A stretch of DNA of 16,715 nt from CBDVBZ01 sp965372355 (GTDB lineage Bacteria > Krumholzibacteriota > Krumholzibacteriia > WVZY01). Below are positions 1 through 6,858 of this stretch, one piece after another (within the stretch, counting starts at the first letter, position 1; the number at the start of each line of letters is the position of its first letter). The stretch is from positions 1-16,715 of the forward strand of contig CBDVBZ010000081.1 of NCBI GenBank assembly GCA_965372355.1. The letters run 5' to 3'. Position numbers and translations under genes: made by a program. The notes beneath the pieces were generated by a model, which was not told the DNA's origin, searched no databases, and saw only the letters and a program-made list of their open reading frames with translations.

Positions 1-60
1 AGCCGCGCGAAAAGCAGTGGCGGCGGTCGCCGGAAATAAGCCGTCGCGGGATCAGCACGA

Positions 61-102
61 AAATGAAAAGGGGCCGATTCTTCTGGAATCGGCCCTTTTC
101 TT
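61..102 (-). terminator. Rho-independent terminator (possibly bidirectional)
   Basis: Perfect 10-bp stem, 71-80 paired with 86-95, around a 5-base loop. It is extended by four A:T pairs (66-69 with 96-99) past one bulged G. Both sides are flanked by A/T tracts, so it can work in either direction. It lies about 30 bases beyond the stop codon of the minus-strand Cys-rich gene and most simply ends that transcript. Bases 1-60 hold nothing I can identify. Confidence 0.85.
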
Positions 103-129
103 GTCTCTCGTTCGAAGCGCGTTTTAGCT

Positions 130-882
130 CTAGAGCGCGGACATCTTCTCGACGTCGAGATACTTCGTTCCATCCACGCTGCGGACAACCGTCTCGATCT
201 TATAACCGTTGTCCGTCTGCTTCGACCTCATCTTCTCGACCATGTCGTTTTCGATCAACAGGTACGCCTTGCCATCCGCCGTTTTGAAAACAGCCTGACA
301 GTTGTCCACGGACTTGAGATCACAGTGGCCGCACACAACACTGCCGGTCAGCTCGACGCGCTTGCCTTCGTCGTAGGTAATCGCGGCAAGGCTCGTCGTC
401 TGGGCAGACCGGGTACAGGAGTAGCTACCCGCAACCTTCGTTGACGCCGTAGCTCCCGCATCCTTCGTGCACGAGTAGGCGCCCGCGCCGGCGACCTTCG
501 TGTACGCCGCTATGTTCTCCGCACAAGCCGTCTGGAACGCCGCAACGGTCTTCTCGCAACAAGGCGCGAGCGCCGTCTTGGACTCGGCGGCCTTTGCGCT
601 CGACGATGAGCACGAAGATGTGCCAGCCGTCGTGTAAGACGCGTTCTTGCTCGTACAAGCCTCCAGGGCCGTCGCTACTGCGGCCTTGCAACAGTCGTGG
701 GCATCCACGGTTACGGCGGCTGCTGCCTTGTTGGCTGCCTCCTTGCAGCTCGCCTCGTCAACGGAGGAGGCGCTCGAGTTCGTCTTGGAGCATGCGCTCA
801 CGGACACCGGGGCGCCTACGCCGATGGCGACAATTGCAAGAACAGCTGTAACCGCAAGTATAGTAAAGGCTTTGCTCCTCAA
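130..882 (-). CDS. Secreted Cys-rich protein with duplicated di-cysteine module and C-terminal CxxC domain
   Basis: Function not recognised. The start is a TTG at 882, preceded at 5 bases by a full AAGGAGG (888-894). Residues 1-30 form a signal peptide ending VSA|C. The VSAC tetrapeptide also fits a lipobox, so Cys31 could be a lipidated N-terminus. The protein has 14 cysteines. Residues 46-138 contain two copies of the pattern C-x(16/17)-CC-x10-C-x(14-17)-C (Cys46/64-65/76/91 and Cys91/108-109/120/138), in Ala/Ser/Thr-rich helical sequence. A short TKVAG...YSCT motif then occurs twice (to Cys156). The C-terminal part, about 170-245, has VVCGHCDLK (Cys184, Cys187) and Cys195, followed by a compact beta-rich segment. 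It resembles small CxxC domains seen in secreted bacterial proteins (DUF6370-like; weak recollection). A metal-binding or disulfide-rich periplasmic or surface role is inference. Monocistronic, with its own promoter and terminator. Confidence 0.8.
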   Translation of the reverse strand: MRSKAFTILAVTAVLAIVAIGVGAPVSVSACSKTNSSASSVDEASCKEAANKAAAAVTVDAHDCCKAAVATALEACTSKNASYTTAGTSSCSSSSAKAAESKTALAPCCEKTVAAFQTACAENIAAYTKVAGAGAYSCTKDAGATASTKVAGSYSCTRSAQTTSLAAITYDEGKRVELTGSVVCGHCDLKSVDNCQAVFKTADGKAYLLIENDMVEKMRSKQTDNGYKIETVVRSVDGTKYLDVEKMSAL

Positions 883-943
883 AAGGGCCTCCTTCGTGGC
901 ATGGTGATGGGATAAACCAGGCTTACAGGCGAGTTATATGGCT

Positions 944-972
944 ATAATCGCGGAAAACTTGATATTTGTCAA
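944..972 (-). promoter_or_regulatory. Sigma70-type promoter of the Cys-rich gene, with overlapping inverted repeat
   Basis: Read on the minus strand: consensus -35 TTGACA (967-972), 17-base spacer, -10 GATTAT (944-949, four of six consensus bases; a shifted TTATAG is an alternative). This leaves a leader of about 55 bases before the TTG start. A perfect 6-bp inverted repeat, ACTTGA-tatttg-TCAAGT (957-974), covers the -35 box and could be an operator. Confidence 0.55.
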
Positions 973-997
973 GTCGGAAGGCGCTTTTCTGTTCTTT

Positions 998-1831
998 TCA
1001 CACATCCACGAGGTCGCCAATGCTGAACCGCCCGTCGCTCTCAACGACATGGCAGGCCGCGATCTTGGGGTCGTGCTCGAGGAAAAGGATCCACGATTCG
1101 GCAACGGCGATCTTGAGAATCAGCGACTTCTCGACCATGGAGAGCTCGGGCTGCAGATCGTAGGCCATAATATAGGGCGTGGGCAGGTGTGCCACCATCG
1201 GTACGAGGTCACCGCCGTAGAACACCGTCTCGCCGTCGCCGGTTACCTTGGGCAGGTGCTGGCCGGGCGTGTGTCCGTGAAAGGTGAGAAGATCGATCCC
1301 CGGGGCCAGGGTCCACTCCCCGTCGTGAATCTCGAGCGCAGGCTCAATGATCTCGATCCGTGGGCGGAAATAGCTCGCGCGGTCGCGCGGGTTCGGATCG
1401 AGCGCGTGCTCCCACTGGACCCGCTGAATGTGATGCGTTGCGTTCGGGAATGTCAGGCTCCACCCATCGCCCGCGGGATACGCCACTCCGCCGCCATGAT
1501 CGAAATGCAGGTGCGTGATAATGACATCCGTGATGTCTTCCGGCGTGAGATTTAGCGACTGGAGTCCCTCGTTCATCGGCGTGTTCTTCTCGAAGGCGTA
1601 GATCTTTTCATACTTCTCGCCGTACCCGGTGCCACTCCCTGCATCCACGAGAATGGTCTTGTCCGCACCGCGGATCACCATCGACCGCATAACCATATCG
1701 ATACGGTTCTTGTCGTCGGCCGGTGCCACCTTCGACCACAACGTCTTGGGCACGACGCCAAACATCGCACCGCCATCGAGCTTGAACTCACAGGATACCA
1801 ACGAGCTAATTTCCCAGTCGCCAATCTTCAT
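998..1831 (-). CDS. Metallo-beta-lactamase-fold hydrolase (lactonase/MPH-like)
   Basis: A 277-residue metallohydrolase of the MBL superfamily. The dinuclear metal site is complete. It has the HxHxDH motif THLHFDH (His107, His109, Asp111, His112), His187 in GHTPGQH, bridging Asp208 in FYGGDLV, and His253 in FLEHDP. The N-terminal GGAMFGVVPKTLW segment is typical of the subgroup holding AHL lactonase-like and methyl-parathion-hydrolase-like enzymes. The substrate cannot be read from sequence; lactone or ester hydrolysis is the family expectation. There is no signal peptide, so it is probably cytoplasmic. I chose ATG at 1831 because GAAGGAAAGG precedes it. An in-frame extension to 1966 would read through repeat-like GC-rich DNA and adds an Arg/Ser-rich sequence unlike the family. 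The gene stands alone, downstream of a structured repeat. Confidence 0.88.
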   Translation of the reverse strand: MKIGDWEISSLVSCEFKLDGGAMFGVVPKTLWSKVAPADDKNRIDMVMRSMVIRGADKTILVDAGSGTGYGEKYEKIYAFEKNTPMNEGLQSLNLTPEDITDVIITHLHFDHGGGVAYPAGDGWSLTFPNATHHIQRVQWEHALDPNPRDRASYFRPRIEIIEPALEIHDGEWTLAPGIDLLTFHGHTPGQHLPKVTGDGETVFYGGDLVPMVAHLPTPYIMAYDLQPELSMVEKSLILKIAVAESWILFLEHDPKIAACHVVESDGRFSIGDLVDV

Positions 1832-1930
1832 TGCAGCCTTTCCTTCGTTTCGGACGTAAAGGGAGCGCGCAAGGCTTTTCCTTGGGACCCTCGCTCCACT
1901 TCGCTCGGCTAACCGCGTCGCGCTCGCCTG

Positions 1931-2032
1931 TCCTCTGAAAGAGGGCTGGCGCTTCGCGCTTGCCATGGCGCCTGCGGCGCCACCGCGGTGGATCCTCGCT
2001 TGTTCCCGCGAAGGGATCCTACGGAAAACCTC
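1931..2032 (+). repeat. Structured GC-rich intergenic repeat, copy A
   Basis: Roughly 100 bases between the ybjQ-like gene and the MBL gene. It starts with TCCTCTGAAAGAGGG (1931-1945, a 5-bp hairpin). It continues with GGCGCC-tgc-GGCGCC (1967-1981), then the palindrome CACCGCGGTG (1981-1990) and an imperfect GGATCC-bounded hairpin (1990-2019). It ends with GGAAAACCTC (2023-2032). The same first motif, GGCGCC hairpin and last motif occur in the same order, in opposite orientation, at 16565-16715. A self-complementary CTCGCTCCACTTCGCTCGG-like stretch lies just upstream (1886-1908). It behaves like a dispersed palindromic (REP/MITE-like) element. No coding evidence. The rest of 1832-2115 shows nothing else clear. 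Confidence 0.6.
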
Positions 2033-2115
2033 ACGCGCTCCCTTACCACAGAGAACTCAGTGCCGTGAACATATCACTGTGTGGGCGGGAACGCCAAGAG
2101 TTGATTGGAGTGGGG

Positions 2116-2436
2116 CTACTCGTCCTCGATGACAACGCCGGTGCCGAAGGCGAGAAGTTCGGCGGCGTTTTGCATGACACTGCTCGTCATGAATCGTACG
2201 CCGACCACCGCGTTGGCGCCGAGCTCGGTGGCATTCCCCCGCATCCGGTCGAGGCACTGCTCGCGGGCTTCCGCCATCAACTTGGTATACTGGCGTATCT
2301 CACCGCCCGTAATGTTCTTGAAGGCCGCGAGAATGTCCTTGCCGATGTCCCGCGTACGCACGGTGTTGCCCTTTACCAGACCGACAATCCGTATGATTCG
2401 TTTGCCGGGGATCGCGTCGCCGGTCGTTATGATCAT
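2116..2436 (-). CDS. YbjQ/UPF0145 family protein (heavy-metal-binding-domain-like)
   Basis: A 106-residue protein of the YbjQ family (UPF0145, PF01906), at the usual family length. Hallmarks are the opening MIITTGDAIPGKRI, the central VKGNTVRTRDIGKDI, and the GANAVVGVRF...ELLAFGTGVVI end. The family forms small oligomeric cytoplasmic proteins. Its biochemical role is not established, although it is often labelled heavy-metal-binding. ATG at 2436 is clear: AAGGAGGT lies 6 bases upstream, and the start overlaps the preceding anti-sigma stop codon as ATGA (2433-2436), a translational-coupling arrangement. It is the third gene of the sigma/anti-sigma operon, which suggests a part in the same envelope or stress response (inference). 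Confidence 0.92.
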   Translation of the reverse strand: MIITTGDAIPGKRIIRIVGLVKGNTVRTRDIGKDILAAFKNITGGEIRQYTKLMAEAREQCLDRMRGNATELGANAVVGVRFMTSSVMQNAAELLAFGTGVVIEDE

Positions 2437-2867
2437 TGCTCGACCTCCTTGTACGGATCGTCTTTGCTCTCGTGGTAACGCTCGCGTACGACGGACAGAA
2501 AGACGATAACCAGCCCCAGAAGGACCACGGTGATGCTGATCCCCTTGACCGTGAAAAACTCGGGCGATGTCACCGCCTCGTAGATTACCCAGGCCGTCAC
2601 GACAACGAGACCGACAATGAGAAGCACAAAACCAAACCCGCGCTCGAGACGCCGATACACACTGCGCCAGTACCCATCCCAGAACTCCTGATCCGGCGCC
2701 CTCAAACGCAGCTCGTTCGTGAATTCCACGATGCGTCCCAGATCCTTGAGTTCGCTCGCACAATCCTCGCATCCTTTGACATGGGCCTCATAGGCCTTTG
2801 TTTCCTCGGCGTTGAGTTCCCCATCGAGAAGTCTCATGCCGTCGGTCTGAAACCGGTTGCATGCCAT
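2433..2867 (-). CDS. Putative anti-sigma factor, zinc-finger (zf-HC2) membrane protein
   Basis: 144 residues. The N-terminal cytoplasmic domain carries a zf-HC2/ZAS signature: Cys3, then His29-x3-Cys33-x2-Cys36 (HVKGCEDC), followed by a helical segment. Two hydrophobic helices (about 79-98 and 106-125) place it in the inner membrane. The C-terminus is short and charged. In ZAS families the HCC zinc site contacts the cognate ECF sigma factor. The gene starts only 2 bases after the sigma stop codon, with GGGGAGG about 10 bases upstream, and it overlaps the next gene by 4 bases. Two membrane segments and almost no periplasmic domain are unusual compared with RsrA- or RseA-type proteins. The signal may be sensed in the membrane or by a partner (inference). 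Confidence 0.85.
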   Translation of the reverse strand: MACNRFQTDGMRLLDGELNAEETKAYEAHVKGCEDCASELKDLGRIVEFTNELRLRAPDQEFWDGYWRSVYRRLERGFGFVLLIVGLVVVTAWVIYEAVTSPEFFTVKGISITVVLLGLVIVFLSVVRERYHESKDDPYKEVEQ

Positions 2868-2869
2868 AG

Positions 2870-3490
2870 CTAGACAACCTCCCCGGGACTCGTTCGACCA
2901 TTCGCGTGCGATTGCGTACGCGCACCGGCATCACCGCGTTCCCACTCCGTAATGATCTCCTTCAACATCTTGCGCGCGTAGTACAGTCTCGACATTACCG
3001 TGCCGATGGGCGTATTGAGCACATCCGCCATTTCTCGATACGATAGTCCTCTGAAGTTCTTGAGAATGATGACCTCGCGGTGTTCGGCCGACAAACGATC
3101 GATCGCGGCCCGCAACAGGCGAATTCTCTCGTTTTTTTCCAGCTGTTCCAATGGTGACGGTCTCGCCGATGCAAATCTTTCGTTGTCGAGTGCCTCATTG
3201 AAATACAGCGGCTCCGTCTTTTTTCTGACACGCTTGAGAAAGTTGAGACAGTGGTTCTTTAGTATCCTGTGGAGCCAAGGATAGAACGGTCTCTCCGGGT
3301 CGAACTGCCGGCGCGCCTGAAACGCTTTTACAAATGCGTCCTGCGAGAGGTCCCTGGCATCTTCCGGATTGCCTGTGAATCCAAGCGCAGTCAGGTACGC
3401 GTCCGCCATGTGACGCTTGACGAGCTTCTCGAACGCCCGTTTATCACCTTTTCGCCATCGTTCGATGACGTCCCGTTCTGTCTCTTGCAC
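2870..3490 (-). CDS. ECF RNA polymerase sigma factor (RpoE-like)
   Basis: 206 residues, normal for group-4 sigma factors. Sigma-2 spans about 18-88, with the PEDARDLSQDAFVKAFQ core-binding helix and the PFYPWLHRILKNHCLNFLKR promoter-melting region. Sigma-4 spans about 125-180, with LSAEHREVIILKNFRGLSYREMA and the GTVMSRLYYARKML recognition helix. I place the start at GTG 3490, which has GGGGAG (3498-3503) 7 bases upstream. ATG 3526 and GTG 3547 lack an SD and lie at or before the predicted transcription start. It heads a three-gene operon with its likely anti-sigma factor and a YbjQ protein. The C-terminal ~25 residues are a polar tail outside the sigma fold. Confidence 0.93.
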   Translation of the reverse strand: MQETERDVIERWRKGDKRAFEKLVKRHMADAYLTALGFTGNPEDARDLSQDAFVKAFQARRQFDPERPFYPWLHRILKNHCLNFLKRVRKKTEPLYFNEALDNERFASARPSPLEQLEKNERIRLLRAAIDRLSAEHREVIILKNFRGLSYREMADVLNTPIGTVMSRLYYARKMLKEIITEWERGDAGARTQSHANGRTSPGEVV

Positions 3491-3531
3491 CGGCAGACTC
3501 CCCGCATATACCTGTGACAGCTCCATAAAAG

Positions 3532-3561
3532 GGTATACACCCTGCACGGGGCATTATTCAA
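3532..3561 (-). promoter_or_regulatory. Candidate promoter of the sigma factor operon
   Basis: Minus strand: -35 TTGAAT (3556-3561), 18-base spacer, -10 TATACC (3532-3537). Predicted transcription would begin near 3525, giving a leader of about 35 bases to the GTG at 3490. The -10 sits in a small palindrome, AGGGT-GTAT-ACCCT (3530-3543). No ECF-type GAACTT/TCTGA pair was seen, so autoregulation is not evident. Confidence 0.4.
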
Positions 3562-3631
3562 TTGGAACGCCACACGGGGTGTCACTCAAAGATGACAGTC
3601 CTGTAATCACTTACGGCGCTTGAGTTTGGGC

Positions 3632-3660
3632 TTGTCAACGGTGCGGCTTTCCGCTAGAGT
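3632..3660 (+). promoter_or_regulatory. Candidate sigma70 promoter of the oligopeptidase gene
   Basis: TTGTCA (3632-3637), 17-base spacer, TAGAGT (3655-3660) on the plus strand. Transcription would start about 70 bases before the ATG at 3739. It is the best promoter-like pair in the divergent interval between the sigma operon and the peptidase gene. Confidence 0.45.
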
Positions 3661-3738
3661 GGCCCCCGAACCGTTCGACCCACCCGCTGACGATGACCGA
3701 GCGGGGGCGCGATTCGCCCTGACCGTCCACGGAGCACT

Positions 3739-5355
3739 ATGTCAACAAAGGAGTTCGCTCGTTTTCTCGATTCACACCTCGAGCGCGTCAAGCCGTTGCT
3801 GAGGGAGGTAAATCTCGCCTACTGGAACGCCACCATCTCGGGCGCGCTGGCTGACGTCGAACGGAGCGCACAGTTGCAGATCGAGCTGCAGCGGGTCTAC
3901 GCCGACCGGGATGACTTTGATAGAATCTGCGGCTGGAGGGACGACCCGTCGATCACCGACGACATCGACCGCCGCCAGATTGATCTCCTCTACAGAACCT
4001 ACCTGCGCAACCAGATCGATCCCTCTCTCAACGAGAGAACCACAAAACTCCAGAGCAAAATCGAAAACCTGTTCGGTTCTTTTCGCGCCACCATAGACGG
4101 CAACGTGGCAACGAGCAACGATATTCGGACAATCCTCAAACAGAGCACTGACGTACGCTTAAGACAAGAGGCGTGGGAAGCGGGCAAGCGGGTCGGCTAC
4201 GCGGTTCGGAGCGACATGCTGACATTGGTGCGGCTGCGCAATGAGGCCGCGCGATCACTGGGTTACGACAACTACTATTCCATGTCCATGGCACTCGCCG
4301 AGCAGGATGAGCAAGAGATCGTTCGGTTGTTTGGCGAGCTCGAAGAGCTCACGCGCGAGCCTTTCGGCAAAATGAAACAAGAGGTCGATACCCGCCTCGC
4401 TTCGAGATTCGGGATCGATCCCGCAGACATCCGGCCGTGGCACTACGAAGATCCGTTTTTTCAGGAGGCGCCGCGGATCTACGATGTTGAGATCGATAGC
4501 TACTATACCGGCACAGAAATACTCGGGCTCGCGACACGTTTCTACAACGGCATCGGTCTGGAAGTGGACAAGATACTATCGAGAAGCGATCTCTACGAGA
4601 AACCGGGGAAGGATCAAAACGCGTATTGCACTGACATCGATCGCGCCGGCGACATTCGCATTCTGGCAAACATCAAAAACAACGAGATGTGGGCTGGCAC
4701 GATGCTGCACGAACTGGGCCATGCAGTTCACGACAGATACATCGACCCCAGTCTGCCGTTCCTTCTGAGGCAAGAGGCACATATTCTCACGACCGAAGCA
4801 ATCGCGATGCTTTTTGGGCGGCTGTCCAAGGACGCGGATTGGATACGGGACATGACCGGCATCGCGGAGACGGAAAGGGAGAGAATCGCGGACGATCTTG
4901 CCAGAGGCATGAGACTCCATCAGGTGATTTTTTCCCGGTGGTCTCAGGTGATGCTTCACTTCGAGCGCGAGCTCTACACCGATCCCGAGCAGGATCTCAA
5001 CGCGCGGTGGTGGGATCTCGTGCAGAAGTACCAGATGGTGACCCCTCCCGACAATCTGGACATTCCGCATTGGGTGGCAAAAACACACATCGTCTCCGCC
5101 CCGGTCTATTACCACAACTACCTGCTCGGCGAATTACTCGCCTCGCAGCTCGGTCATTATATCCGCGAACACGTCTTGCCGCGGGGATTCGCGGGGTCGT
5201 TTTGCGGCCATGCGCGGGTGGGAAGCTACCTCAAAGAACGGTTTTTTGCACCGGGCGCGCGGTACCGCTGGGACGAGCTGATCCACAAAGCAACCGGCGA
5301 AGACCTCTCACCCAGGTATTTTGTGCGGGAGTTTGTTGACAGTTCGGGCGACTAG
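3739..5355 (+). CDS. M3/M2-type zinc oligopeptidase (gluzincin)
   Basis: 538-residue intracellular metallopeptidase expected to trim short peptides. The zinc site is complete: HELGH at 324-328 (His324, His328, catalytic Glu325) and Glu353 in TTEAIAM. The 25-residue gap from His328 to Glu353 matches M3 thimet/OpdA enzymes; M2 (ACE) has one less. The C-terminal HWVAKTHIVSAPVYYHNYLLGELLASQL resembles the substrate-binding Tyr-rich segment of M3/M32 enzymes. The N-terminal 200 residues are all-helical, with EAWEAGKRVG and LRNEAARSLGYDNYYSM shared with M2/M3 proteins. No signal peptide. Weak SD GGAG lies 4 bases before the ATG. It is one of only two plus-strand genes, transcribed alone and convergent with the barrel gene at 5403. 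Whether it belongs to M2 or M3 is not settled by eye. Confidence 0.88.
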   Translation: MSTKEFARFLDSHLERVKPLLREVNLAYWNATISGALADVERSAQLQIELQRVYADRDDFDRICGWRDDPSITDDIDRRQIDLLYRTYLRNQIDPSLNERTTKLQSKIENLFGSFRATIDGNVATSNDIRTILKQSTDVRLRQEAWEAGKRVGYAVRSDMLTLVRLRNEAARSLGYDNYYSMSMALAEQDEQEIVRLFGELEELTREPFGKMKQEVDTRLASRFGIDPADIRPWHYEDPFFQEAPRIYDVEIDSYYTGTEILGLATRFYNGIGLEVDKILSRSDLYEKPGKDQNAYCTDIDRAGDIRILANIKNNEMWAGTMLHELGHAVHDRYIDPSLPFLLRQEAHILTTEAIAMLFGRLSKDADWIRDMTGIAETERERIADDLARGMRLHQVIFSRWSQVMLHFERELYTDPEQDLNARWWDLVQKYQMVTPPDNLDIPHWVAKTHIVSAPVYYHNYLLGELLASQLGHYIREHVLPRGFAGSFCGHARVGSYLKERFFAPGARYRWDELIHKATGEDLSPRYFVREFVDSSGD

Positions 5356-5402
5356 GATCCCGCCCGCATCCCGGCGTCACGACTTCAGGCGTCCAGACAC
5401 AC

Positions 5403-6023
5403 CTAGTCCTCCGCCTTCCAGTCGAACGCTATCCCCGGGCGGATGCAGACATAGCCCGTGTTCTCGTTTTCCGTGAACCCAACCACATACATGACATCCA
5501 GAAACAGAATCAGATACGGGGCCAACACGAGTTCGACTCCACCGCCCGCGTTGACACCGTACGTGCTTTCGCTTTCGAACCCCAGGGAAGCACCATCCAC
5601 AGCGAAGTCATCGGGGTTGACGCGAAAGAACCCGACTCCCCCGATCAGATAGGGCCTGATCTGCGAGGGCGCGGATATCAAATCGGCCTTCAACGACAGA
5701 GACGCGTAGACCGTGGCGATCTGGTCTCCCGAGAGCATTGTGGTGGGAGGTACCTGGTAGGCCCGTCTGAATCCCGCTTGGTCTACACCGAAGATCTTGT
5801 AGTCGACGTCCGCGACAACGGCAAACCGCGACGATAGCGGAAAGCCGACTCCAACACCGCCACCCAACCCGAGACTAAAACCATCCGCGAATTCCTGCGG
5901 ATCGATCGGAATCGAAACATCGCCGTGGACGATGATCTTTGGCTTGGACACCATCCCTGCGGATGCGTCGACGGCTACCAGCGCCGTCACAACCAACACA
6001 AAGAGCAATCGGTACCCGGTCAT
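5403..6023 (-). CDS. Small outer-membrane beta-barrel protein (paralog 1)
   Basis: 206 residues. ATG at 6023 has AGGA 5 bases upstream. Residues 1-22 are a Sec signal peptide ending ASA|G. The mature part is a run of alternating hydrophobic/polar strands with Gly-rich turns (FSLGLGGGVGVGFPL, PYLIGGVGFFRV, YGVNAGGGVELVL, PYLILFLDVMYVVGF). It ends in a strand of the form PGIAFDW near the C-terminus, as expected of 8-stranded OmpA/OmpW-like barrels. It shares its plan and several blocks (YLIGG.G, YGVN/FGLN, VGFT) with the gene just upstream, so the two are tandem duplicates that have diverged. The genes are 56 bases apart and probably cotranscribed. No ligand or transport role can be assigned. 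Confidence 0.82.
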   Translation of the reverse strand: MTGYRLLFVLVVTALVAVDASAGMVSKPKIIVHGDVSIPIDPQEFADGFSLGLGGGVGVGFPLSSRFAVVADVDYKIFGVDQAGFRRAYQVPPTTMLSGDQIATVYASLSLKADLISAPSQIRPYLIGGVGFFRVNPDDFAVDGASLGFESESTYGVNAGGGVELVLAPYLILFLDVMYVVGFTENENTGYVCIRPGIAFDWKAED

Positions 6024-6079
6024 CGATTCCTGACCCTGAGCGCCCGGGCTACGGCCACGCGCCGGGCAGAGCAACACGG

Positions 6080-6712
6080 TTAGCCGTCCTGACCCAACAA
6101 GAAGGCAAGTCCAAGCCGAACGGGAACCGTCGCCGTGTTGGATCCGCTCGTGAACCCAACCTGATACTGCACTTCAACAAAGGCGTTGGCCGTCGGTGAC
6201 AAATAGATGTCGGTCCCCACACCGATGTTCAAACCGAAGACGTCTTCCAAACCGCCCTTGGCGCTAAAGTCGCCTGCCGTCGGTGATTCTCCCGTGACAT
6301 CCTTGGCCTCGATACGGTACCAGCCCGCCCCGCCGATGAGATACGGTTTTGTCCATCGCGGCGGGTCTTTGAGGAGGTTGACCCTCGCCCCCACGGACAG
6401 GTAGATAATACTAAGGTCCCCACCGTCGAGCGTTGCATCGTCCGGAAGGTCATCGACCTTCTTGTAGCCCGTCTCGTCTATCGGAACGTATGTGTAGTTG
6501 AGATTGACGACGAACATCACCTGCTTCGTCAAAATGGCCCCCAGACCCACCCCGCCACCAAAGCCGATCGAATTGTATCGATCCGTCAGACTCTCCGGCC
6601 CCTGGATGAGAAACGCAATCTCGCCGTCTGCCAGAAACACCCATCCCGGCCCCGCCGACGCAGTGGACGCCACTCCAACCACGAGCAACGTCAACAACAA
6701 GATCGTTTTCAC
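6080..6712 (-). CDS. Small outer-membrane beta-barrel protein (paralog 2)
   Basis: 210 residues. GTG at 6712 is chosen because GGAGGT lies exactly 5 bases upstream and it begins a good signal peptide (KTILLLTLLVVGVASTASA, cleaved before GPG). An upstream in-frame start at 6799 would bury that signal peptide. The mature region alternates hydrophobic and polar residues in strands with Gly-rich turns: SIGFGGGVGLGAIL, VMFVVNLNYTYV, SIIYLSVGARVNLL, PYLIGGAGWYRI, VFGLNIGVGTDIYL, AFVEVQYQVGF. This fits an outer-membrane barrel of the OmpW/opacity type. It is the first gene of the pair. A weak -10-like TATTAT (6826-6831) is the only promoter hint upstream. Confidence 0.82.
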   Translation of the reverse strand: MKTILLLTLLVVGVASTASAGPGWVFLADGEIAFLIQGPESLTDRYNSIGFGGGVGLGAILTKQVMFVVNLNYTYVPIDETGYKKVDDLPDDATLDGGDLSIIYLSVGARVNLLKDPPRWTKPYLIGGAGWYRIEAKDVTGESPTAGDFSAKGGLEDVFGLNIGVGTDIYLSPTANAFVEVQYQVGFTSGSNTATVPVRLGLAFLLGQDG

Positions 6713-6858
6713 ACGTGACCTCCCTGATTGAACCGCCGCGCCGAATCCGACACGATGAGCGTGGGGCCGAGGTGCCGGGCACAAGAGAGAACGCACCACC
6801 CGACAAAATGAGCATCCGGGTTTTGATAATAGATTGCAACCAATTTCAGAGGCACAAC

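Noticed and set aside
938..1555. 205-codon open frame on the plus strand opposite the MBL gene
   Set aside because: Antisense shadow of a well-supported metallohydrolase; no SD, no recognisable domain. The TATAAT near 943 on this strand is part of the minus-strand promoter region.
1832..1966. N-terminal extension of the MBL protein to 1966
   Set aside because: It would translate GC-rich repeat DNA into an Arg/Ser-rich tail, whereas ATG 1831 has a good SD and the typical family start.
2041..2110. Nested dyads after the YbjQ stop (CACACAG...CTGTG, CAGTG...CACTG)
   Set aside because: They could fold, but no U-tract follows and the arms are short and widely spaced. Not strong enough to call a terminator.
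3491..3547. Longer N-terminus for the sigma factor from GTG 3547 or ATG 3526
   Set aside because: No SD before either codon, no ECF homology in the extension, and a likely promoter overlaps it. GTG 3490 has a good SD.
4701..4800. Assigning the oligopeptidase firmly to family M2 (ACE-like)
   Set aside because: The His328-Glu353 spacing and C-terminal Tyr segment fit M3 at least as well, so the family is left as M3/M2.
6826..6831. TATTAT as the promoter of the tandem barrel genes
   Set aside because: No acceptable -35 at 16-18 bases; the best upstream TTGTGC is 20 bases away.
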